64,000 nt of DNA from positions 1,364,001 through 1,428,000 of the forward strand of contig NZ_BJUZ01000001.1 in assembly GCF_007988885.1 (NCBI RefSeq), read 5' to 3'. This document shows positions 27,719 to 36,014 of this stretch, piece after piece. The DNA is from Gluconobacter wancherniae NBRC 103581. Its GTDB lineage: Bacteria > Pseudomonadota > Alphaproteobacteria > Acetobacterales > Acetobacteraceae. The notes beneath the pieces were generated by a model. That model ran no database searches, had not been told where the DNA came from, and saw nothing but the letters and a program-made list of their open reading frames with translations. The translations under genes and the position numbers were made by a program. How positions within the stretch are numbered: position 1 is the stretch's first letter; the number at the start of each line of letters is the position of its first letter.

Positions 27719-29011
27719 ATGAGCAAGCTTCCGCCGAACCAGATGAATGCCCGCAAGGTCGCCTCCCTCAAAGACGGGGTTCACGGCGATGGCGGAAATC
27801 TATGGATCACTGTCCGGGGCGACACCCGGGCCTGGACCTTCCGCTACAAAAGCCCAAAGACCGGCAAAAGACGGGAGATGGGACTCGGTCCCGCCCGGGA
27901 TATTTCTCTGGCCGATGCCCGGCTCCGGGCGACCGAGAACCGGCGCCTGCTTCTGGAAGGGCTCGACCCTCTCGAAGAGAAAGCCCGGCAGAAGGGAGAA
28001 ACCGTTCAGGAGCGCACCTTCGCGCAGGTTGCCGAGCAGTACATCACCGAACAGGCGCCGGGCTGGAAAGATCCGCGCTCGGCCCCTATGTGGCGCAGCT
28101 CTCTCGAGCGTCATGTCTATCCCGTCCTCGGCTCGAGGCCGATTGGCAGCGTCCAGACAGAAGACGTGCTCGCTGTCCTGCGACCGATCTGGGAGAGCAC
28201 GACCGAAACCGCAACACGGCTGCGTGGACGGATGGAGCGCATTCTGGACTACGCGCAGAGCCATCACTGGCGCGAGGGAGAGAACCCGGCCCGCTGGAGG
28301 GGGCACCTGGCCAACATTCTCCCCAAACCCACGGCAGTCACAAAGGTGGTGCACCATGCCGCCTTGCCCTATCGCGACCTCCCGCCAGTCTACAGCCGGC
28401 TCGGCGCCGAGCATGGTGTAGGAGCTCTGGCCGCACGGTTCGTCTGCCTGACCGCAACCCGCTCTGGCGAGGTCCGCAAGGCCCTGTGGTCGGAGATCGA
28501 TCTGAAGAAACAGATCTGGACCATCCCGGCCGAGCGGATGAAGGCCGGGCGGGAGCATCGTGTGCCCCTGACGAGCGGAGCGATGGCGCTGCTGTATAAA
28601 GTCCAGACCCTGAGATCCCGTTCCGGTGAGGACAGTTTCGTCTTTCCTGGTGGCCGGGTCGGTTCGCCGTTGAGCGATGTCGCGGTCTCCAAAGCCCTCC
28701 ATCAGGCCGCAGGCACGAAGGATGTGACGATCCATGGTTTGCGCTCCAGCTTCCGGGACTGGGCGGCCGAAGAAACCGACTTTCCACGCGAGGTCGCCGA
28801 AATGGCTTTGGCCCATGCCATCGGTGACAAGGTCGAGGCGGCCTATCGCCGGGGGGATCTCTTCAACAGGCGTTCAGAGATGATGCACGCCTGGGAACGC
28901 TTCTGTGCCGGGCAATCCAGTGAGGCGGCCCCGGTGCCTCCGCGTCCCAATCCTGACAGCGCCCCGCTTTTCACCTGGAAAGACTCTGAAATCGGGGATC
29001 CAGACACCTGA
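27719..29011 (+). CDS. int: P4-type tyrosine integrase
   Basis: A 430-residue site-specific recombinase. It has an N-terminal arm-binding DUF4102 region (SLKDGVHGDGGNLWITVRG and RREMGLGPARDISLADAR), a core-binding domain near 110-200, and a catalytic domain. The catalytic Arg lies in TATRSGEVRKALW, the H-x-x-R box in IHGLRSSFRDWA, and the Tyr in VEAAYRRGDLFNRR. Such integrases insert elements into the 3' ends of tRNA genes. It lies at the left end of the island, facing inward, with the tRNA-Ser at the other end. It looks intact. Confidence 0.93.
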   Translation: MSKLPPNQMNARKVASLKDGVHGDGGNLWITVRGDTRAWTFRYKSPKTGKRREMGLGPARDISLADARLRATENRRLLLEGLDPLEEKARQKGETVQERTFAQVAEQYITEQAPGWKDPRSAPMWRSSLERHVYPVLGSRPIGSVQTEDVLAVLRPIWESTTETATRLRGRMERILDYAQSHHWREGENPARWRGHLANILPKPTAVTKVVHHAALPYRDLPPVYSRLGAEHGVGALAARFVCLTATRSGEVRKALWSEIDLKKQIWTIPAERMKAGREHRVPLTSGAMALLYKVQTLRSRSGEDSFVFPGGRVGSPLSDVAVSKALHQAAGTKDVTIHGLRSSFRDWAAEETDFPREVAEMALAHAIGDKVEAAYRRGDLFNRRSEMMHAWERFCAGQSSEAAPVPPRPNPDSAPLFTWKDSEIGDPDT

Positions 29012-29140
29012 ACGGGCCTCAAACTTCCGAAAATTTTTCCGGGTCAGAAATGGTTTCAGCGCCTTCAGAACCCCGTCTCCGTGTCTGTGGCAAAATGCAT
29101 GAACTCTGCCGATCGCACTGAAAACCCACCAAACGCCCGA

Positions 29141-29205
29141 TGACGCGTCATCCATGCGTCATGTCGCCATCGCGCGGACCCGGGATGCGTCATTCAAGCG
29201 TCACA
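29141..29205. repeat. TGACGCGTCA / ATGCGTCA repeat cluster
   Basis: The 10-bp palindrome TGACGCGTCA occurs at 29141-29150 and again at 29399-29408. Between 29153 and 29203 are half-sites (ATGCGTCA twice, AGCGTCAC once). A TGACGCAT half-site recurs near the right end at about 44072. These look like binding sites for an island protein, perhaps an excisionase or replication protein. Confidence 0.45.
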
Positions 29206-29304
29206 CGCCGAGAGCGGATCAGAGCGATACCCGATCAGCAACCTCAGACCATGGCAATCCGCCATGAAATCGGGCTGCCAGATCGCTCAAGATGGCACGA
29301 TACT

Positions 29305-29333
29305 GGGTTTTTGGAGCAAGGCTCCAAAAACCC
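29305..29333. terminator. Strong hairpin, possible terminator
   Basis: Perfect 13-bp arms, GGGTTTTTGGAGC and its complement, around a 3-nt loop, followed by TTTT on the plus strand. It probably ends transcription from the integrase or insulates it from the genes after 29674. Confidence 0.6.
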
Positions 29334-29673
29334 TTTTAAAACAGTCCCTTAAAACCGTTTCATGTTCGTGCCCTGCCGTGGGCGTCCGCATCACGCTGTG
29401 ACGCGTCATTCTAACCTGCACGCGCCCCCGTTCCGGGGTCGCGCCGCCCCTGGGGCGGCGGTGCAGAACTCAACCTCTCTTCCTCTCTCTCACGACGGAA
29501 AATGATCAGAGTGGTTCTGTCGTTTTTTTTGGCTTCGCAAGGGAGACCGGGCTGGTCCTCCCCCCAGATGAGCTCACGCGGAGCGTGAGCTGGAATGGTC
29601 GCCGTGCGACCAGAGCGAGGGTTTTCTCTCTCGTTCTCTCTCTGGATCTGCCTTCTTTCTGGAGCCTTTCGCA

Positions 29674-29880
29674 ATGACCAGGTCATTCACCGAACTCGAC
29701 ACGCTTTTTGACGCCCATGCCGTTCTTGCCGGCGTTGTTCTTCCCACACTGCGCGATGTCATCGCACAGCCTGGAGCTTTCACCAGCGATACGCGGCTTG
29801 AGGGTACGCTGATCGTTCTGGCGCAGACCGTCCGTTCCCTGAACCGGGCGCTGACGGAGAACGCAGGAGACCGGACATGA
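29674..29880 (+). CDS. Small hypothetical island protein
   Basis: A 68-residue, mostly helical acidic protein (FTELDTLFDAHAVLAGVVLP). I recognise no family. Its stop overlaps the next start (ATGA at 29877), which supports translation of both. It begins a plus-strand gene cluster on the island. Confidence 0.55.
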   Translation: MTRSFTELDTLFDAHAVLAGVVLPTLRDVIAQPGAFTSDTRLEGTLIVLAQTVRSLNRALTENAGDRT

Positions 29881-30695
29881 CGTCCTTCCTGCGCACGGAC
29901 CTGGCTGTCCGCCTGATGGGTCTTGTCGCCTCCCGCGATCGCCCGGACGCTCCGCTCGGGACGACCGGGACAGCGATCTGTCTGTACGATCTTGTTTTGT
30001 CCCGGCGCGAACCCGTGCCCGTGGCTGAACGCGTGGGTCTGTGGTTTCCTGGTCGGAAGGCCGATCAGGACCCGGCCAATAGACAGGTTCTGCGCGACCA
30101 GATCCTGCAGCAGCCCATGCCAGATTTAACTGGTGCAGAAGAGGACGGCCCAGACAGCATCCTCTCTTCTTCTGTCCTTCTTCCGGATATCGTCCTGCTC
30201 ATGGGGGCACAGGAGATGACCTGGGTTTGCAGCGGAAGATCGGTCAGGCGTTCACCCAGCTTCCGACCTGGTCCGTATTCATGCAGCCGCAAGACTGATC
30301 GAAGCACTCTGGACCGCCCAGGTCCCCGGGAGCGGCCTCCCGTATCGCCTGTAACGCCTGACACCACAGGCCGGACAGTGTCGGCCTGGCCCTTCATTTC
30401 ATCTTCAAAAATCTGGAGGCTTTATGCTTCTCACAAAAACCCCGGTCGCTGCTACGACCGCGCCTCGTCACACGCGCTCTTTCTTCGAGCCAACACCGGA
30501 CGACCTTCGTCTCTACCGCGAGCTAAGCCTGCGTTTGCGGGTTCAGCAGCCCAGCTCTGTGTTTCGTTATATTCCAACACCGGCGGGGCAACACCTGACC
30601 CGGCTTGGCGACTGCGGAACCTGGGCCTGGGCGGCAGTCATCAAAGCGGCCATGGCGTGCTGGAACGATCTGCCGACAGGAGGGAAAATTGCTGA
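29877..30695 (+). CDS. Hypothetical protein; 3' half doubtful
   Basis: The first 90 residues look like protein (LRTDLAVRLMGLVASRDRP, CLYDLVLSRREPVPVAERVG), but from about 30150 the frame turns Ser/Arg/Pro-rich and runs 270 bp into the next gene. In the same place another frame gives a helix-like stretch, DLVRIHAAARLIEALWTAQ, ending at a stop near 30352. I suspect an old frameshift near 30150-30230, so the true product probably ended before 30424. No family recognised. Confidence 0.4.
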   Translation: MTSFLRTDLAVRLMGLVASRDRPDAPLGTTGTAICLYDLVLSRREPVPVAERVGLWFPGRKADQDPANRQVLRDQILQQPMPDLTGAEEDGPDSILSSSVLLPDIVLLMGAQEMTWVCSGRSVRRSPSFRPGPYSCSRKTDRSTLDRPGPRERPPVSPVTPDTTGRTVSAWPFISSSKIWRLYASHKNPGRCYDRASSHALFLRANTGRPSSLPRAKPAFAGSAAQLCVSLYSNTGGATPDPAWRLRNLGLGGSHQSGHGVLERSADRRENC

Positions 30696-31074
30696 AGATG
30701 GGACGCAGCTCAACTCCACGCCCGAGCGGATCGCCTGGGAAGCCCTGCGTCCTGTCGCGCCAGACGACATTACACTGGACGTCGAGCCCCGCATCCAGAT
30801 TGCGGGGCCGGCACTCTTCTTCTCCGATCTGGGGATCCGGTTTCAGGATCGGGTTCGGTACGTTGAGGTTGTAGGCGCCTGCGGTGCGGACCGCGTGACG
30901 CGCAATGACTGCGAAGCGAATCTTCTGGCGCAGTTCGACCGAAGACTGGAGGTCTACCGGCAGAAGTGCCTTACGCCCGAGATCTGGTATCTCAACGATC
31001 TGCTTGAGCCAGCGCAGTTACAGAAGCGTTTCCTCGCCCTGGTAGCGCCGCTTCGCTCGGGAGGCAGATCATGA
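30424..31074 (+). CDS. Hypothetical island protein
   Basis: A 216-residue protein without a recognised domain. It starts MLLTKTPVAATTAPRHTRSF after a GGAGG-like site, and is mixed in composition with several Cys (CGTWAWAAVIKAAMACW, GACGADRVTRNDC). Its stop overlaps the next gene by 4 bp, so it is co-transcribed and coupled to that gene. Such pairs are common in the accessory DNA of acetic acid bacteria; the function is unknown. Confidence 0.6.
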   Translation: MLLTKTPVAATTAPRHTRSFFEPTPDDLRLYRELSLRLRVQQPSSVFRYIPTPAGQHLTRLGDCGTWAWAAVIKAAMACWNDLPTGGKIAEDGTQLNSTPERIAWEALRPVAPDDITLDVEPRIQIAGPALFFSDLGIRFQDRVRYVEVVGACGADRVTRNDCEANLLAQFDRRLEVYRQKCLTPEIWYLNDLLEPAQLQKRFLALVAPLRSGGRS

Positions 31075-31718
31075 CTCCTGGTCCGATCCGGCTGCCGCGC
31101 TGGCCCGTCACGCGCCTGAAACTGCTCGATATCACGCCGGATCAGAAAGGAGCGCCCTATGCGGGCGCTCCCGTCACCCTGCTGCAAAGGGATGGCTTTG
31201 TCGAAGGACGCAGCCTGCTCTGGTTGAGTGAGCCCCGGCGTTCCTCGGGTCATCTGGAAGAAAGTCCCGACGAGCATGGTCAGCCTGCCTTGACCATCAG
31301 CGATCCCCTGTTCCGGGCCCTGATGCCGGTGGATGCCCCGCGACCCTTTGTTCTGGCAGGGTTTCACATGTCGTTCCTGCATCGCGTGCTGGGTGGACCG
31401 CAGGACCGGCCGCCTCATGATCTCTGTCTGTACCGGCTCGCACGACAGCGGGCGTCCTGGTTGCGGCCGTGCGGGTTGCAGGAATCCGTCCTCGAACTGC
31501 GTACAGACCTGATGACAGAACTGACGCAGGACAGCCCTTTTCTGCGTTTGAACTGCGCAGCCGCGCTGCTTGAAACACTGCTGGAGTGGGAGCCGCTGAA
31601 CCGGCTGCTGGTGCTGTCAGGCAACGTCGTCTCTCCACCGCCTGGCGAGGAGGAGCCTTTCGGCCAGGCCGCAGAGTGGGCCTGTCTGCCTCAAGGCCCT
31701 GCCATGCTGGAAGAGTAA
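31071..31718 (+). CDS. Hypothetical island protein
   Basis: A 215-residue protein with no recognised family. Leu- and Arg-rich helices dominate (FLRLNCAAALLETLLEWEPL). The start overlaps the preceding stop (ATGA). The gene is followed by a clear terminator, ending the plus-strand cluster from 29674. Confidence 0.6.
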   Translation: MTPGPIRLPRWPVTRLKLLDITPDQKGAPYAGAPVTLLQRDGFVEGRSLLWLSEPRRSSGHLEESPDEHGQPALTISDPLFRALMPVDAPRPFVLAGFHMSFLHRVLGGPQDRPPHDLCLYRLARQRASWLRPCGLQESVLELRTDLMTELTQDSPFLRLNCAAALLETLLEWEPLNRLLVLSGNVVSPPPGEEEPFGQAAEWACLPQGPAMLEE

Positions 31719-31818
31719 GTTGCCAGCGGATGCGTCGATCTTGGTGCAGGACTGTTCCACGCTGCCCTCGGCCCCAGATGATGCATCCAGCTCCAGCTCT
31801 TCAGCGGCCTGGGTTAAC

Positions 31819-31849
31819 CCCCTCTGCCTTCAACACCAGAGGGGATTTT
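31819..31849 (+). terminator. Intrinsic terminator of the island plus-strand cluster
   Basis: CCCCTCTG and CAGAGGGG arms around a 10-nt loop, then ATTTT. It lies between convergent gene groups. Confidence 0.75.
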
Positions 31850-31860
31850 CTCCTATAACC

Positions 31861-32259
31861 TCAGAACAGCCCGCTGCCGGTTTTGACGGCGGAGGCATTC
31901 ATGGTGTGGTGCCAGACGACATCGCCGTTGAAGATCACGGTCAGGGTCTTTTCCGTACCATGGGTGCCCTGATGCAGATCGCCATAGAGCGGAATAAAAT
32001 TGGCGGCGTCAGACGAGGCATTGGTGAACGCATAGCGCCACTGTTCATGGCCGCTGTCGGTGAACGTGCTCTCGCGTGGGTCTCCGAACAGGGCCCGGAT
32101 CTGATCTTTGGTGGTCACACCATCATGGATCTTCTGGTCGATGGACGCGCTGGTCTCGTTTTTGAGGGTTTCGTTCCCTTCCGAGGCACAGCCTGTCAGG
32201 GCGATTAGTCCGCTGAGAGACAATGTGACGGTCAGGGTTCTAAGAAGACGTGCAGACAT
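31861..32259 (-). CDS. BamE/SmpA-like lipoprotein (island copy)
   Basis: A 132-residue lipoprotein with lipobox LTGC near residue 24. The mature part follows the SmpA/OmlA pattern: HDGVTTKDQIRALFGDPRESTFTDSGHEQWRYAFT and a final VIFNGDVVWHH strand. It differs clearly from the chromosomal bamE at 11521. It is probably not a core Bam subunit; small SmpA-like lipoproteins occur on plasmids and phages with unknown roles. Two small membrane-protein genes lie upstream on the same strand. Confidence 0.8.
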   Translation of the reverse strand: MSARLLRTLTVTLSLSGLIALTGCASEGNETLKNETSASIDQKIHDGVTTKDQIRALFGDPRESTFTDSGHEQWRYAFTNASSDAANFIPLYGDLHQGTHGTEKTLTVIFNGDVVWHHTMNASAVKTGSGLF

Positions 32260-32272
32260 GCGGGATCCTTTG

Positions 32273-32290
32273 CTGTTTTTGCAAAAACAG
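32273..32290. other. 18-bp perfect palindrome
   Basis: CTGTTTTTG and its complement abut, 14 bp upstream of the BamE-like lipoprotein start. It could be an operator or a terminator of the upstream gene. Confidence 0.4.
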
Positions 32291-32348
32291 TCGATGACGG
32301 GACAATTGGAAAAAAGCGGGCGACCTGCCGAAAAACGAACGGACTATC

Positions 32349-32645
32349 TCAGTCCAGCCCGCGAAGCCTGCGACGGTCTTCAGCGGCTTTCAGTTTTCGA
32401 AGAAACGGTTCGCGCGGAGCCGTCCAACAGCTCATGCCCAAAATGAACGCAAAGAGCGGATGCCAGGGCAGAGCTAGGGCGATGCCGCACAAAAGACAGG
32501 CACCCGCTCCGAACCACGAGACATATCTCAGCAGAAGCCGTGTCTCGTCTTCCTCGGCACCGTATTCTTCGAGATAGGCAGCCAGACGGGCCGCGCGTTT
32601 TGCTTCGGTCGCCTCGCTGTACAGACCGTCTGTTGAAGACGTCAT
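32349..32645 (-). CDS. Small membrane protein
   Basis: 98 residues with an acidic helical N-terminus and two adjacent hydrophobic segments (YVSWFGAGACLLCGIALAL and LFAFILGMSCW) ending in a basic tail. No family recognised. It follows the next membrane gene by 6 bp. Confidence 0.55.
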   Translation of the reverse strand: MTSSTDGLYSEATEAKRAARLAAYLEEYGAEEDETRLLLRYVSWFGAGACLLCGIALALPWHPLFAFILGMSCWTAPREPFLRKLKAAEDRRRLRGLD

Positions 32646-32651
32646 GAGATC

Positions 32652-32876
32652 TTATCTCCCCCAGTGGGCATGGAAGACGACCCGGATCACCAGCGCCGTA
32701 CCCAGCATCAGAGCCGCAGGCGGCAGAATGTCGCGGGCCTTCAGCCACGCGAACAGCCTGACCGACGAACCCAGGGCCAGAACGAGCAGGAGAAGAACGA
32801 TCAGGACAAGGAGGACCGAGACGACCATGTCAGACGCCCCCTGACAGGCAAGAACAAGGGCCAGACCGGAAGACAC
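32652..32876 (-). CDS. Small membrane protein
   Basis: 74 residues with one long hydrophobic segment (MVVSVLLVLIVLLLLVLALG) and a second weaker one near the C-terminus. The internal Met at residue 17 may be the true start. It leads a short minus-strand operon with the preceding membrane protein and perhaps the BamE-like lipoprotein. Confidence 0.5.
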   Translation of the reverse strand: MSSGLALVLACQGASDMVVSVLLVLIVLLLLVLALGSSVRLFAWLKARDILPPAALMLGTALVIRVVFHAHWGR

Positions 32877-33041
32877 AACAGGACAGAGACATCATCGCCA
32901 GCTCCTTGAAGCTCCCGTGTGGCAGGACGGCCCTGCACACAAAGTGAACTCAACAAGCCAGATGATCTACGATTTCCCGTGCATCGTCAATACGGATAAA
33001 AGCCTGTTCGTAGAAACAGGTTCCCGTATATCAAGAACGCC

Positions 33042-33680
33042 TCAAGGATGAGGCACGCCGCCGGTCCAGACCACTTCGCCGAGCAACTTGAAGCAGTCCA
33101 GGCGATCCGCCGCGACGTCCTGGGGCGGGTAGCGATGATTGTCGGCGATCACCCGGACCCCGCCACCGAGTTTAGGATCAAGGCGACGGACCAGGACGGC
33201 GCCAGCACTTTCGAGCGCATAGAGCGCGCTGCCCGTCACAGTCGTGACGCTTCGATCCACGATGACCAGATCACCCGAGGACAAAGTCGGCTCCATCGCA
33301 TCGCCTGCATTGCTGATGAGGCAAAGGGCTGTGAGGTCCCGGGGAATGACGCTCTGCAACCAGTCGCGACCAATCCGGAGGCCATCTTCATGAGCATCAT
33401 ACCAGGGCACGACGATCTGACGGGTCGATGTGGTCTGGACCGCTGTCGCTCCGGCAGGTGAGCCGCCAACCGTGCCAAAGGCGATCCAGTCCAGGGACAC
33501 GCCGCAGACCCGGGCCAGCGACGCAAGGGCGGAGAACTTCATCTCCCCGCCATTCATGTAATCCCTCAGGGTCGTGTACGGCACGCCCGCCGCCTTGGCG
33601 GCATGGGTGATGCCAATACTCTGGGCCGCTTCGCGGAGGCGCTCGCCGCGCTCGCGCATCAGGCGGATCTGGTCGTCCAT
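33042..33680 (-). CDS. CI/C2-type repressor without S24 catalytic residues
   Basis: A 212-residue regulator with an N-terminal HTH (THAAKAAGVPYTTLRDYMNGG) and a C-terminal LexA/S24 fold. In the nucleophile motif the usual GDSMEPT reads GDAMEPT (Ala128), and the usual LVKRL reads LVRRL (Arg165). Both catalytic positions are thus lost, so self-cleavage after DNA damage is unlikely. I use the ATG at 33680; the frame extends to 33746. It probably controls the divergent island genes through the palindrome at 33723-33740. Confidence 0.85.
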   Translation of the reverse strand: MDDQIRLMRERGERLREAAQSIGITHAAKAAGVPYTTLRDYMNGGEMKFSALASLARVCGVSLDWIAFGTVGGSPAGATAVQTTSTRQIVVPWYDAHEDGLRIGRDWLQSVIPRDLTALCLISNAGDAMEPTLSSGDLVIVDRSVTTVTGSALYALESAGAVLVRRLDPKLGGGVRVIADNHRYPPQDVAADRLDCFKLLGEVVWTGGVPHP

Positions 33681-33722
33681 GAGTTTACGCTTTCGCCTGG
33701 AATGTCGGGGCACGCAGAGAGT

Positions 33723-33740
33723 CCTCATTCGGAAATGAGG
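33723..33740. promoter_or_regulatory. Candidate operator of the island repressor
   Basis: CCTCATT and AATGAGG arms around CGGA, a perfect 18-bp inverted repeat 43 bp upstream of the repressor start. Nearby TATCAATACGATA is a second, shorter inverted repeat. Confidence 0.45.
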
Positions 33741-33759
33741 TATCAATACGATATTCCGC

Positions 33760-33788
33760 TTGATATATAAGTCGGAAAACCGTATCTC
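33760..33788 (+). promoter_or_regulatory. Candidate rightward promoter
   Basis: TTGATA and TATCTC hexamers at 17-bp spacing, upstream of the gene at 33872 and next to the operator candidates. Found by eye. Confidence 0.4.
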
Positions 33789-33871
33789 TTGACGTCGAAA
33801 TGTTGCGTGGCCCGTGACTCGTCATCGTCAGATCCTCGCATGAAACCGATATTTTTGTCCAAGGGATTGTC

Positions 33872-34114
33872 ATGCCTGAAGATCCACTGTTGCCACCACC
33901 CCGTCCAGCCGGTCTCGAAGAGCTGCATGCCGCTCTGCACGACGTGCTGCGTCTGATCGAGATCGAGCATGCGCTACTCAAAGGACGGTTGGAGAGTCTG
34001 CGGGCGGATACGGAAGGTGCGCGCCTGCTGGAAGGCGTGATGGTGCTGGGCGCCGTGCTACAGCAGCGGATGGGCGGTCTGCTCCAGCTTTGCCGCGAGG
34101 TCGGGAAGCTGTGA
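33872..34114 (+). CDS. Small hypothetical island protein
   Basis: 80 residues, almost entirely helical with heptad-like Leu (LEELHAALHDVLRLIEIEHALLKG). No family recognised. It lies divergent to the repressor, where an early phage-type gene would be. Confidence 0.55.
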   Translation: MPEDPLLPPPRPAGLEELHAALHDVLRLIEIEHALLKGRLESLRADTEGARLLEGVMVLGAVLQQRMGGLLQLCREVGKL

Positions 34115-34205
34115 CGGATCGGTCCATCGGACACCGCGTGTCCTGAACCTGCCGTTTGGCTTCGTCGAAGCCCCGTCATCCCTTCCCATACGGTCATTAT
34201 CCCTT

Positions 34206-35054
34206 ATGTCAGAATACTCAGACCCGTCTTCTGAGCACGTTGTGCTGGACGGACACTGTCTTGCGCGTGCACTTCCTTTTGGCTCCTATCCGCTGACAGA
34301 GGCGCAGACACGGATCCGGAAAGCCTTCTTCAACACGCCATTGGGATACAGCCGTCTGCGTCGGCCGTTCATTGAGCGGTTCAAGAAAGACTGCTCCTCA
34401 GGTCCTGTCGATGCGACCATGTTCGGGTTGAAGGTGCGATTTTACCCGCAGGATAACCAGACGGATGCAAAATCAGCGGTCTGTGGCGCGTGCTACAATC
34501 ATCGCGAGCTGAAATGGCTGCGGCGTCATCTGCCGAAAGGCGGGACGTTTGTAGATGTCGGGGCGAATATGGGGTTCTTTTCGCTCTATGCTGCCCAGAG
34601 AGAAGCCCGCGTCATTGCCATCGAGCCGAACCCGGTTCTGTTCGAGCGGCTGGCCACCAATATGAGGCTGAACGGGATACGGGCCGATCTCTTGCGTGTG
34701 GCGGTGGGAGATTAGGAGGGCTCTGGTCAACTCGTGCAGGTGAACAGGGATTTTGGCGGTGGTCGGATTGGTGCGGGACACGGCGCTGCGGTGCGTATCC
34801 GTCCGCTTGTGGACATTCTGCAGTCCTGCGATGTGACAGCCGTGCATGTGCTGAAGATCGACATCGAGGGCTACGAAGACAGGGCGCTGCTGCCGTTTTT
34901 CCGCGAGGCACCAGCGGCGTTGTGGCCCGATCATCTCATCATGGAAGACACCGAGCATGGGCAGTGGGCCCAGAACGTCTTTCCGGTATTACGCCGCTGT
35001 GGGTATGAGCGCCGCTCCCGTAGTCGGGGGAATATCCTGCTCTCCCGGTTCTGA
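34206..35054 (+). pseudogene. FkbM-family methyltransferase split by an amber codon
   Basis: Two ORFs at 34206-34715 and 34734-35054 lie in the same frame, separated by a TAG at 34713-34715. The first has the SAM site FVDVGANMGFFSLYAAQ and VIAIEPNP; the second continues with LKIDIEGYEDRALLPFF, the FkbM motif. Read through the stop, the product is one 282-residue methyltransferase. I call it a nonsense pseudogene; a sequencing error or amber suppression could also explain it. FkbM enzymes methylate sugars and polyketides. Confidence 0.8.
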
Positions 35055-35315
35055 GTGATGGTGGTGAGGAGAAGCTTGTCAGCTTTTTTTTTTGGGGGGG
35101 GGGAGCGGAAGGTCTGCTTTCAGTTACCAAATCCGTGATTGGGGTCATCACCTAATTTTGGCATTAGAGATTGACCGAAGCGGCAGACACCTATGTCTCC
35201 CCACCGCCGACGCTTCCCAACCAAAAAAGGTTGTCAGTATAACGTAAGTTCAATTAGGTAATTATTCCTAGAAAATTGGATGATTTTTCCATTTCTAGAC
35301 TAATAGAAAGGGATT
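35055..35315. other. Intergenic stretch with T10-G10 homopolymer runs
   Basis: Near 35083-35103 about ten T are followed by about ten G on the plus strand. No gene is visible, and GC content falls sharply rightward from here to about 36200. Confidence 0.6.
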
Positions 35316-36014
35316 TTATTTATTATCAATAAATGTTTTTATTTCATTAAAATTCGTAACGGAGAGAGTTGTTTCCGAAAGTGATTTTGGTTCGGTATGG
35401 GACATATCAGAGTCGAAGCCTGTTTTTTCTGAAGCACTCACGATTCCGTAGATACATCTTTCCTTCATGTTTATAATTCCTGATCCGGAATCTCCTGCCT
35501 GAAATTGGCCTTGTATTAGAGGCCCCAAATGCTCTACGGGGACAAGTCGACGGAAACCCAAAAGGGCGAAATTATCGTTTGGTTGCACGGGCTTAACGCA
35601 CAGCGGCATTGAATGTAAGTCTTTATAATAACGGGAGTAAATCTCCGAAACCTTTACCAAAGCTACATCGTTTTCACCAAAACTAAAATTTTTAGAAATT
35701 TTCAATACTTTGGCATTCAATATTTTATCGTTTATTGCCACATTAACATCATCCCCGACAGACGAGTAATAAACACATCCATTCTCTTTGGGATTTAAAA
35801 TATGAGACGCAGTCATAATAATGCCATTCCCGATATATATTCCGCTTCCTTGAGAGCTTCTGCAATTATTTTTTCGAGGATTTATTTGAACATGTGCCCC
35901 TCTTGAAAGAATAGACAATAAGGTCCTATTTAAAGGGTCGATATTTTACTTATTAGAGCAACAAGAAGAGAGAATTATTGAAAATAATAAAACAACAGGA
36001 ATTTTATTTTTCAT
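35316..36014 (-). pseudogene. Trypsin-like protease cut off from its lipoprotein signal by an in-frame TAA
   Basis: The minus-strand frame has an ATG at 36014 coding a lipoprotein signal (MKNKIPVVLLFSIILSSC), then a TAA at 35946-35948, then an open chymotrypsin-fold domain. A TTG at 35918 would restart it. The catalytic triad looks intact: His in MTASHIL, Asp in NDVALVKV and Ser in QAGDSGSGI. Low GC suggests foreign origin. Without the signal the protease would stay cytoplasmic. A nonsense mutation is my reading; sequencing error and read-through remain possible. Confidence 0.65.

Larger units (their letters stand above)
29012..29673. other. Non-coding region after the integrase with repeats and a hairpin
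   Basis: 660 bp without a supported gene. It holds two copies of the palindrome TGACGCGTCA, several ATGCGTCA half-sites, a 13-bp-arm hairpin and a polypyrimidine CTCTCT stretch near 29630. Confidence 0.6.

Noticed and set aside
27691-28599. 302-residue frame overlapping the integrase
   Set aside because: The composition is Arg/Pro/Gly-rich with no domain, and the integrase in the other frame has all catalytic residues.
33685-34197. 170-residue minus-strand frame
   Set aside because: Ser/Arg-rich shadow over the gene at 33872 and the promoter region.
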